From: Chitinophagaceae bacterium
GTDB lineage: Bacteria; Bacteroidota; Bacteroidia; Chitinophagales; Chitinophagaceae
DNA: 64,000 nt
Reading direction: 5' to 3'
Assembly: GCA_016720745.1 (NCBI GenBank)
Contig: JADKKA010000019.1
Span: forward strand, 124,001-188,000
Below, piece after piece: positions 16,456 to 25,600 of this stretch. The notes beneath the pieces are model-generated. The model had not been told where the DNA came from. It did not search any database and was given only the letters and a program-made list of their open reading frames with translations. Position numbers and translations under genes: made by a program. How positions within the stretch are numbered: position 1 is the stretch's first letter; each line of letters starts with the position of its first letter.

Positions 16456-19059
16456 ATGATACGTACTGCCAAAATATGTACCGCAACCCTTTTTTGTCTG
16501 TCCCTTTTTTCCTGTCATCAAAAACCCGAGGTTGAAAAAGAAGCACAGTCCGACGGACTGGAACAAGCCATGCGTCAGGAATTCCGGATGACCCGTGATC
16601 CCCTGTTGAATATGGTGCCTAGGGAAAGACTGGTGGAAGCAAAACAATACATGGATCGCCTGATTGCAACAGGAACCGGAACAATCAACGGCAGACCCAG
16701 TGCACTGGGCTGGCAGGAGCGGGGACCCAATAATGTGGCGGGCCGTACCCGGGCTATCTTACTCGATAAAAGAGATGCAACCGGGAATACTGTTTTTGTT
16801 GGATCCGTCAGCGGCGGCATTTTCAAGACTACCAATTTTGCCAACAGCCTTCCCACATGGACGGTAGTAAATGATTTACTTCCCAATCTGGCCATCAGTA
16901 ATATTATACAGGATCCCTTACATCCGGATACACTCTTTGCGACAACAGGAGAGGGATGGTTTAATATAGATGCAGTTAAAGGAGTCGGGATTTTAAAAAG
17001 TACTGACGGTGGAAGCAGCTGGAACCTCATGCCATCCACCACCGGATTTGAATATGTACAGGATATGGTGATTGATAACAATGGGAATTTCTTTGTTTCT
17101 CTCCGCAATGCCAGTACCACCGAAAGCCGTGGTGTACTAAGATCCACCGACCGCGGAGCCAGCTGGACCCGGGTACTGGGTTTACCACTTACCGGATTTG
17201 GAACCGGTCGGGCCGCCGACCTGGAAGTGGCATCCAACGGAGACCTGTATGCCAGTCTGGGGGTGATCAGTCGATCCGAAGTATACAAATCATCATTTGC
17301 TACCAATGGAGCCAATACCGGCGCACCGGGTACCTGGACCAATATCACTCCAACTACCCCTACCGCCACCCACCGGGTTGAGATTGTGCTGGCGCCTTCT
17401 GACCCGTTAAGGGTTTACCTGCTGATGCAGGACAGTGCCACTGGCGAAGTTCAAAATATGTACCGCTCTGTGAATGGCGGCTCCAGCTGGGCTAACCTCA
17501 ATCCACCTTCTGCGCTGAACAATGGCACAAACTCACAAACCTGGTTTAACCTGATTGGTGCCGTGGATCCCAATAATGCCAATACCATTGTGGTAGGTGG
17601 TCTCAACCTCGCCCGCTCTACCGATGGCGGTGATAACTGGACTACCATCACTACCGGCGCTTCTGTACATGTGGATCAGCATGCACTGGTATATGACGGA
17701 TCGGCTAAATTAATCAGTGGAAACGACGGAGGAATTTATTACTCCACCAATATCAATGCCGCAACACCGGTGTTCCTTAACAAGAATACCGGGTACAACG
17801 TGACCCAGTATTATGCCTGTGATTTCCATCCAACCAATACCAATTATTTCCTGGCCGGTGCACAGGATAATGGCACGCAGAAATTTATTTCGGCCGGAAT
17901 GAATACCACAACCAATGTAACCGGCGGGGATGGCGGATTCTGTCATATAGATAAATCAGACGGTCAGTTGCAGATCACTGCTTTTACCGCCAACAATTAT
18001 AATCGCTCCACCAATGGGGGAAGCAGTTTTACCTCATTGGGCAGTTCCATTAATAATAACCGCGGGCAATTTATTAATCCCAGTGATTTGGATGATAATG
18101 GTAAAGTTTTATACGCCGGGGATGATGCCGGGAAATATTTTTGCATCACCGGACTCAATGCCACGCCTGCTGCTATTTCTGTTGCTGTGACCGCCATGGG
18201 CACCCGGGAACTCACGGCTGTAAGGGTGGATCCCAATAATGCCAATACCATCTGGATCGGTGCTTCCTTCGGCAGTACGGCCGCTGCACCGGTGGTGATC
18301 AAATTATCTAATGCCAATACGACCAGTCCTACTGTGGTGGTAACAGGTTCCGTTGTAACCAGTTCGAATAATACCATTGCAGCTTCCACCAATATTTCTT
18401 CCATCGATATTGATCCAGCCAATGCCAACCATATCCTGGTCACGGTTTCTAATTTTGGAGTCACCAGTGTTTTTGAAAGTACCAATGGAGGAGCAAGTTA
18501 TACCAGCATCGAAGGAAATTTGCCAGATATGCCTGTTCGATGGGGCATCTTTGCTCCGGCCAATGCCGAGTTAAACGGACCTGGCGGAGGAACCGGCGGT
18601 ATTATCCTGGCAACAGAACTGGGCATATGGACCAGCTCACAGATAAACGGGGCATCCACAAACTGGATTCCGAATAATAACGGACTGGCCAATGTACGGG
18701 TGGATATGCTGCGGTACCGCTCTTCTGATAATATGCTGGCTGCTGCCACCCATGGCCGCGGCCTATATACAACTACCATTCCTACGACAGTTACCGGTAT
18801 CGGCGGACCGCCACCCAATACCAGGGATTTCATCAAATATATCAGTGTAGACGGCAGTCAACTGCTGATTGTTACCGGCGGACTGAATACCCGTACCATG
18901 ACCGTACAGCTCTTTGATATGGCCGGTAAACAGGTATATGACAGTCGCAAGACCTACGGACAAACCAGCATTCCGATTGCCGGATTACCCAGAGGCATCT
19001 ACCAGCTTCGGGTTGTAGGGAATAATAATGAACAGTATCACCGGAAATTTGTAAAATAA
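16456..19059 (+). CDS. Asp-box (VPS10/sortilin-like) beta-propeller protein with T9SS sorting domain
   Basis: 867 residues. The N-terminus has a lipobox-like end (SLFSC, Cys20) followed by charged residues. The body holds repeated Asp-box turns of the form S-T-D-G-G-x-S-W (STDGGSSWNLM, STDRGASWTRV, SVNGGSSWANL, STDGGDNWTTI), which build beta-propellers. The last ~75 residues resemble a type A T9SS C-terminal sorting domain (MTVQLFDMAGKQVYDS ... GIYQLRVVG ... RKFVK). It is therefore probably exported and either surface-anchored or secreted through T9SS. The ligand or substrate is unknown. The gene is monocistronic and ends at a strong terminator. A lipobox plus a T9SS tail in one protein is unusual. 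Confidence 0.85.
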   Translation: MIRTAKICTATLFCLSLFSCHQKPEVEKEAQSDGLEQAMRQEFRMTRDPLLNMVPRERLVEAKQYMDRLIATGTGTINGRPSALGWQERGPNNVAGRTRAILLDKRDATGNTVFVGSVSGGIFKTTNFANSLPTWTVVNDLLPNLAISNIIQDPLHPDTLFATTGEGWFNIDAVKGVGILKSTDGGSSWNLMPSTTGFEYVQDMVIDNNGNFFVSLRNASTTESRGVLRSTDRGASWTRVLGLPLTGFGTGRAADLEVASNGDLYASLGVISRSEVYKSSFATNGANTGAPGTWTNITPTTPTATHRVEIVLAPSDPLRVYLLMQDSATGEVQNMYRSVNGGSSWANLNPPSALNNGTNSQTWFNLIGAVDPNNANTIVVGGLNLARSTDGGDNWTTITTGASVHVDQHALVYDGSAKLISGNDGGIYYSTNINAATPVFLNKNTGYNVTQYYACDFHPTNTNYFLAGAQDNGTQKFISAGMNTTTNVTGGDGGFCHIDKSDGQLQITAFTANNYNRSTNGGSSFTSLGSSINNNRGQFINPSDLDDNGKVLYAGDDAGKYFCITGLNATPAAISVAVTAMGTRELTAVRVDPNNANTIWIGASFGSTAAAPVVIKLSNANTTSPTVVVTGSVVTSSNNTIAASTNISSIDIDPANANHILVTVSNFGVTSVFESTNGGASYTSIEGNLPDMPVRWGIFAPANAELNGPGGGTGGIILATELGIWTSSQINGASTNWIPNNNGLANVRVDMLRYRSSDNMLAAATHGRGLYTTTIPTTVTGIGGPPPNTRDFIKYISVDGSQLLIVTGGLNTRTMTVQLFDMAGKQVYDSRKTYGQTSIPIAGLPRGIYQLRVVGNNNEQYHRKFVK

Positions 19060-19075
19060 ATTCCTTTTTTCCTTT

Positions 19076-19115
19076 AAAGCAGGCTGTCAGTACCATTGGC
19101 AGCCTGCTTTTTTTT
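19076..19115 (+). terminator. Rho-independent terminator
   Basis: AGCAGGCTG ... CAGCCTGCT stem with an 11-base loop followed by eight T residues. Ends the Asp-box gene; its T-tract runs into the -7 box of mfd. Confidence 0.85.
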
Positions 19116-19122
19116 ATCTTTG
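19115..19122 (+). promoter_or_regulatory. -7 box of the mfd promoter (TATCTTTG)
   Basis: Exact TAnnTTTG. A TTG lies 16 bases upstream (19096-19098), inside the terminator stem. Only 8 bases separate the box from the mfd ATG, so the transcript is likely leaderless or almost so. Confidence 0.6.
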
Positions 19123-19130
19123 CGCCGCGC

Positions 19131-22100
19131 ATGGGTGTGAAGGAATTGCTGGAACTGTATCAGAACAACCCCCGCCTGTTTCAACTGGCGGACAGGCTCT
19201 CCTATGCCTCAACAGAAAAAAATCCCGTTTTTTATCTTGACAACCTGCAGGGAAGTGCTTCACAGTTTGTGGTGGCCGCCGCTTTTTTGCATCCGGCCCT
19301 GGCCCAGCAAAACCACCTGATCATTCTCAACGACCCGGAAGAGGCGGCCTATTTTCATAATACACTGGAGAACCTGACGGAAGCACTGGATCTGTTTTAT
19401 TTTCCTTCCTCTTTCAAAAACAGAAAGAATTTTCAGCTGCTCAATTCCTCTCATGTCATGCTGCGCACAGAAGCATTGACCAAACTGGCTACCGGTGGCA
19501 ATAAGAAAATCATTGTCACCAGTCCGGAAGCCCTTTTTGAAAAAGTAGGATTGCCTTCCACACTATCTCAGAATATCATTCATATCAAATCCGGCGATAC
19601 CCTTGATACCAGTGCCCTCCTGCTTCGTTTATCGGATTACGGTTTTGAAAGAACGGATTTTGTGTATGAACCCGGACAGTTTGCCATCAGGGGAGGGATT
19701 CTGGATATCTATTCTTTCGGAAATGAAAAACCTTACCGGGTTGAATTATTCGGGAATGAAGTGGACTCCATCCGGATCATTGATCCCGAAACACAATTAA
19801 GTGAAAGAAAACTGCTGCAGGTCAGCATCATCCCTAATATGGATGTGCAGATCAGCAGTGAGGAAAGAATATCCCTGCTTGATTTCATGCCGGAGAATAC
19901 GGTGGTATGGATACAGGATTATGCGATTTGCCGGGAACAACTGGCTGATAATAGCGGCGAGCTGCATGCGTTTTTAGAAATGCAGGCAGGATGGAAGGCC
20001 CTCGAAGATCCAGCCACAACGAAAAGAGGTAAAGCACAGACTGATGAGCAGGATGATAAACTGCATAAGAAGACGGTACTGGAATCAGATTTTATAACAG
20101 TTGCCGAATTTGAACAGTCTATCGCCCGTCGGAAGCTGGTAGGTTTTGGTCCTGATAATAGTTTTCCGGTTACGCTTTCTCCACTCATCATCCATCATCA
20201 AACCCGGGAGCAACCCGCTTTTAACCGCCAGTTTGAATTACTGATCCGCGATCTTAAAAACTGGGAAGCCCGGCAATTCCAAATCTGCATTTTTGCAGAG
20301 AACCCCCGACAGCTGGAAAGATTGCAAAGCATTTTTGATGACCTGAATGCCGGGGTGGTGTTTAATCCGATCGCGAGTTCCATTCATGAAGGGTTTATTG
20401 ATGAAGACCTTCAGCTGGTATGTTATACCGATCACCAGGTATTTCAACGCTATCATAAATACAAGGTAAAACAGGCATATAATAAGAACAAAGCACTCAC
20501 CCTTCGCACACTAAGGGAATTGCAGCCGGGGGATTTTGTGACGCATATTGATCATGGAGTAGGCGTGTACAGCGGTCTGCAAAAAATGGAAGTGAATGGA
20601 AGGCTCCAGGAAGCCGTGCGGCTGATTTACAAGGATAGTGATATCCTCTATGTGAATATCAACAGCCTGCACAAAATTGCCAAATACACTGGCAAGGATG
20701 GGAGTGTGCCCAAGATCAATAAACTGGGCAGTGATGTGTGGGCGAAGTTGAAAGAAAAAACCAAGAGCAAGGTCAAGGAAATTGCATTTGATCTGATCAA
20801 ACTCTATGCGAAGAGAAAAGCTCAGCAGGGTTTTCCGCATACACCGGATAATTACATGCAGACAGAATTGGAAGCATCTTTTATTTACGAGGATACACCT
20901 GATCAGAGCAAGGCCACAGCTGATGTAAAGAAAGATATGGAGTCTGCCTCACCCATGGACCGGCTGGTTTGTGGTGATGTTGGTTTTGGAAAAACAGAAG
21001 TAGCCATCCGGGCTGCCTTTAAAACCTGTGTGGATGGCAAACAGGCAGCCGTTCTGGTACCAACTACCATTCTGGCTTTTCAGCACTATAAAACTTTCAA
21101 AGACCGCTTAAAAGATTTTCCGGTTACCGTTGATTATATCAACCGCTTTAAATCGGCAAAAGAGAAAAAGGAAACCCTGAAAAAACTGGAAGAAGGGAAA
21201 ATTGATATCATCATCGGTACCCATGGTTTGCTGGGCAAGGAAGTAAAATTCAAAGACCTGGGTTTGCTGGTGGTGGATGAGGAACAAAAATTTGGTGTGG
21301 GGCACAAGGAAAAAATCAAGACCCTTCGCACAACGGTGGATTGTCTTACACTCACGGCCACACCTATTCCACGTACCCTGCAGTTTTCACTGATGGGTGC
21401 CCGCGATCTCAGTATCATGAATACAGCGCCCCCTAACCGCCAGCCTATCCAGACAGAAGTACAGGTATACAATGAAGATTTTATCAGAGAAGCTATTTAT
21501 TTTGAAACAGAGAGGGGCGGTCAGGTATTCTTTATTTATAACAGGATTGCAGGTTTGCCGGAGATGGCCGCCATCATCCAGGCACTTTGTCCGGACCTGA
21601 GTATCGGTTATGCCCATGGTCAGATGGAAGGGCATGAACTGGAAGAAAGAATCCTGGATTTTATTGATAAAAGATATGATGTACTGGTTTGTACCAATAT
21701 CGTGGAGAGCGGAGTGGATATCCCGAATGTGAATACGATTATTGTCAATAATGCCCATCAGTTTGGACTGAGTGATCTGCACCAGTTAAGAGGAAGGGTA
21801 GGTCGCAGTAACAGGAAAGCCTTTTGTTATTTAATGGCACCACCGATGAGTACCCTGCCCAATGATTCCCGGAAAAGACTGCAAACTCTGGAACAGCACA
21901 GTGAATTGGGAAGTGGTTTTCAGATTGCCATGCGTGACCTGGATATCCGCGGGGCCGGCAACCTCCTGGGTGGGGAACAAAGCGGGTTCATGGCTGAGAT
22001 TGGTTTTGAGATGTACCAGAAAATACTGGATGAAGCCATCCGTGAACTGAAAAGAACTGATTTCCGTGAATTGTTCAAGGAAGAAATTGCCCGTCAGGAT

Positions 22101-22589
22101 GATTTTGTACAGGACTGTACCATTGATACTGATCTGGAGATCCTGATCCCTGATGAATATGTTGAAAGTATCACAGAAAGACTCTCCCTCTATCAGCGGT
22201 TGGATAACTGTGAATCAGAAGAAGAACTGGTGGCCATGCGGCAGGAACTGGCCGATCGTTTCGGACCACTGCCACAACCGGTAGAAGACCTGTTCATTAC
22301 CGTTCGATGCAGGAAACTCGCAGTAGAACTTGGTTTTGAGAAAATGAGTTTAAAAGATCACACCTTACGCTGTTTCTTTATCAACCGGCCGGACTCGCCT
22401 TATTTTGAGTCCGGTGTTTTCCAGAAGATCATCAGCTTCCTGCAAACGGCAACCAATAAGGGTAAATTAAAACAAACAGGCAAGCTCTTCCTGCTGGTGG
22501 CAGAGGATATGCGGGGAATGGAACCCATGCATCGTTTTCTGAAACAAATGCATGCTTATTGCCTGGTAGATAATCGGGTTATTTCCTGA
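19131..22589 (+). CDS. mfd: Transcription-repair coupling factor
   Basis: 1152 residues. An ATP-driven translocase that removes RNA polymerase stalled at DNA lesions and recruits UvrA. Order of domains: N-terminal UvrB-like module (about 1-350); the RNA polymerase-interacting CarD-like domain starting at LQPGDFVTHIDHGVGVY (about 465); helicase lobes with Walker A GDVGFGKTE (about 615) and the DEEQ box VVDEEQKFGVGHKE; TRG-type motif LGRGRVGRS-like HQLRGRVGRS; C-terminal TRCF domain. All helicase motifs are complete and the length is typical. The start is the ATG just after the -7 box. Confidence 0.97.
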   Translation: MGVKELLELYQNNPRLFQLADRLSYASTEKNPVFYLDNLQGSASQFVVAAAFLHPALAQQNHLIILNDPEEAAYFHNTLENLTEALDLFYFPSSFKNRKNFQLLNSSHVMLRTEALTKLATGGNKKIIVTSPEALFEKVGLPSTLSQNIIHIKSGDTLDTSALLLRLSDYGFERTDFVYEPGQFAIRGGILDIYSFGNEKPYRVELFGNEVDSIRIIDPETQLSERKLLQVSIIPNMDVQISSEERISLLDFMPENTVVWIQDYAICREQLADNSGELHAFLEMQAGWKALEDPATTKRGKAQTDEQDDKLHKKTVLESDFITVAEFEQSIARRKLVGFGPDNSFPVTLSPLIIHHQTREQPAFNRQFELLIRDLKNWEARQFQICIFAENPRQLERLQSIFDDLNAGVVFNPIASSIHEGFIDEDLQLVCYTDHQVFQRYHKYKVKQAYNKNKALTLRTLRELQPGDFVTHIDHGVGVYSGLQKMEVNGRLQEAVRLIYKDSDILYVNINSLHKIAKYTGKDGSVPKINKLGSDVWAKLKEKTKSKVKEIAFDLIKLYAKRKAQQGFPHTPDNYMQTELEASFIYEDTPDQSKATADVKKDMESASPMDRLVCGDVGFGKTEVAIRAAFKTCVDGKQAAVLVPTTILAFQHYKTFKDRLKDFPVTVDYINRFKSAKEKKETLKKLEEGKIDIIIGTHGLLGKEVKFKDLGLLVVDEEQKFGVGHKEKIKTLRTTVDCLTLTATPIPRTLQFSLMGARDLSIMNTAPPNRQPIQTEVQVYNEDFIREAIYFETERGGQVFFIYNRIAGLPEMAAIIQALCPDLSIGYAHGQMEGHELEERILDFIDKRYDVLVCTNIVESGVDIPNVNTIIVNNAHQFGLSDLHQLRGRVGRSNRKAFCYLMAPPMSTLPNDSRKRLQTLEQHSELGSGFQIAMRDLDIRGAGNLLGGEQSGFMAEIGFEMYQKILDEAIRELKRTDFRELFKEEIARQDDFVQDCTIDTDLEILIPDEYVESITERLSLYQRLDNCESEEELVAMRQELADRFGPLPQPVEDLFITVRCRKLAVELGFEKMSLKDHTLRCFFINRPDSPYFESGVFQKIISFLQTATNKGKLKQTGKLFLLVAEDMRGMEPMHRFLKQMHAYCLVDNRVIS

Positions 22590-22693
22590 GCCGCAGGCAA
22601 CTGCGAAGTGATTTTTTACGTAGATACCCGGAGGGTTCAACAGCCACACTATTTATCGGTTAATTATAGTAATTTTAAGAACACAACTCGTCT

Positions 22694-25600
22694 ATGAGAA
22701 TTCATCCAGTTCCCTTGATTGCCTGCCTGTTGTGCCTGAGCATTACTGTCAGGGCCCAGGATAGCACCCGTTATGCACTGCGGCTGAACAGCGGCTCCTT
22801 TATTCCTACCCGCAATATCAACAGTGATTTGCCGGCAAAACTGGCCAGCACCAGTGATAAGAATAGCGGAAAATCATTTGTGATTATTCAGTTTGATGCA
22901 AAACCTGCACAGGCTGTTATCTCCGAATTAAAACAGCAGGGCATCTCCTTACATGATTATGTTCCTGATTTTGCTTATACCGCCACGATCAGCGGTACGA
23001 TTAATCCTGCCCGCCTTCAGCAGCAGGGGGTAAGATCTATTGTTGCTTTATCTGCTGTACAAAAAATGCAACCCATCCTTGCTGCAGGTAATTTTCCGGC
23101 AAGGTCACTCAAACAGGCAGGGGCTGTGGATGTATGGATCAGTTTTCCAACTTCCTTTACCGCTACAGAAGTGATTAATACTTTACAGGGAAGAAACTTT
23201 GAATTGCTCTCCGAAGATTTAAAAGCATACCGGATACTGGCAGTACGGGTACCCGTATTAAGACTGGGAGAACTCGCCCTTCTTTCCTGTGTGGAATATG
23301 TACAGGCACCTCCGGGAGAAGATGAACCACTCAGTGCTTTCTGGACCAACTGGGGAAGAGATGGGTTGAGGGTGTCACAATTAAATGCACCTATCAGTCA
23401 GGGAGGAAAGAATCTGAAAGGGTCGGGGGTAGTGATTGGGATTGGTGACAGTGGTGATCCGCAGTCGCATGTAGATTTTACAGGACGCTTAATCCCCCGG
23501 GCTGCTGCTCCGTATTTTGATTTTCCATATGATCATGGAACGCATGTATCAGGTATTGCAGCTGGTGGCGGAATTGTTAACGAGATCAGGACCGGCTATG
23601 CACCCAAGGCACAAATTGTATCGCAGGTTTTTTCCGGCATTTATCTCAATGCGCCTACCTATGTTTCAGAATATGGGATGGTGATAACCAATAATTCATA
23701 TGGTAATATCGTGAATGATTGTACCAATTTCGGATTATATGATCTCTTATCAAGAACACTGGATCAGCAGGCGTTTGACCTGCCCGAATTGCAGCATATG
23801 TTTTCGGCAGGTAATAGCGGCTGGTCAAAATGTGCACCCTATCCCGATAGTTTCAGAACCGTATTAGGCATGCATCAGTCGGCCAAGAATGTGCTGACAG
23901 TTGGGAATGCAAAGCCCAGTGATATGGAAATTTTTTCAAGGTCAAGCCGGGGGCCTGCGAAAGACGGTAGGTTAAAACCGGAGATCACCGGAATCGGATC
24001 CTTTATTACTTCCACAGGTCCTTACATTACTTATTATTATGAAAATACCGGTACCAGTATGTCCTCTCCTGCCATTGCAGGAGGTATGGCATTGCTGGTG
24101 GAAAAATACCGCTTACTGCACGCCGGAGCGAATCCTAAAAACGGATTGCTGAAAGCCCTGGTTTGTAATAGTGGTGATGACTGGGGAAGACCCGGACCTG
24201 ATTATTCATTTGGATACGGGATCGCTAATTTCTGGCGGGCCAATCAGGTGCTGGAGAATAATCAGTACAGTACCGGCAGCATTGCTCCCGGTCCTGCGCA
24301 AACCATCAATATCAATGTACCTTCAGGAACTGCAGAACTGAAAGTAATGTTATACTGGAATGATCCGGCAGCCGCAGCAGTAGTCAGCCAGACCCTGGTC
24401 AACAATCTCGACCTGCAGGTGATCACTCCATCAGCAGCCACCGTACTTCCTTTTGTTCTTGACACCACGCCAGTGAATGTGAAAAATCCTGCAGTTACCG
24501 GGGTTGATAATATCAATAATATTGAACAGGTCGTGATTAAGAATCCGGCAGCAGGTGCTTATACCATCCGGATCATTCCTACGGCCATCAATGTGAATCC
24601 TTCCCAGGAATACCATGTGGTATATGATTTTGTGCCTACTGAAACCAAAATGGTGACTCCCATGGGCGGCGAAACCTATCAGCAGGGAGAAAATGTAATT
24701 GCCAGATGGGATGCCTATGGTACACCTGAAAATGATTTTACACTGGAATTCTCCAGTAATAACGGAGCCAGCTGGACAGTTTTAAAGAACAATATTTCAT
24801 CGAACCGCCGTCATTATTTTTATACCACTCCGGATCCGAATGAATGGTGGATTGTTCCGGCCGTAACCACCGATCAGGCGCTGATGCGTGTTACCCGCAA
24901 CGGAACCGGACAGGTAAGTACCAGTCTGCCCTTTGTGATCCACGATACTTTATTTACAAGTTTAGCGGCTAACCAGTGCGAAGGTTATATGACCATTAAC
25001 TGGACTGCAGTTACTGGTGCCACAGGATATGATGTGATGATGTTACAGGGATCAGAGATGGTGACTATTGCCACCGTTTCTTCCGGTACGCTTAGTTATA
25101 CGGTTGGCGGATTGAGTAAGGATTCTGTTTACTGGATGACGGCCAGACCCCTGATTGGTACCAGTAATAGTCCGGGCAGAAGAGGAATAGCAGTCTCCAG
25201 ACAACCCAATGGTGGAAGCTGTACCGGCCCGCTGAGTTTCAATGATGGAGATATTAAAATTGATGCCATCCTCTCTCCATTGCGTTCCGGACGTTTGCTC
25301 ACTTCCACTGCACTTAGTAATAGTGAACCTGTTTCTATCCGGATCAAAAACCTGGATGATGCTGTAACTACCGGTAATATCCTGGTGAGTTATCAGGTCA
25401 ATGCAGGGCCGGTTATTTCAGAAGTGATTACCAATCCGGCGATTGCAGCTGGGGCTACCTATGTCCACAGCTTTGCTGGAGCCAATAACCTTGATCTTTC
25501 AGCAGCCGGTACTTACTCAATTGTGTTCACTGCTACACCACAAGCTGTTTCAGATCCCTTCCCGGTGAATAATTCATTGACCCGGGTCTTTAAACAATTG

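Noticed and set aside
16575..17369. Long minus-strand open frame (264 codons) inside the Asp-box gene
   Set aside because: Shadow of a real gene: no start context, no domain, and the plus-strand frame has clear family motifs.
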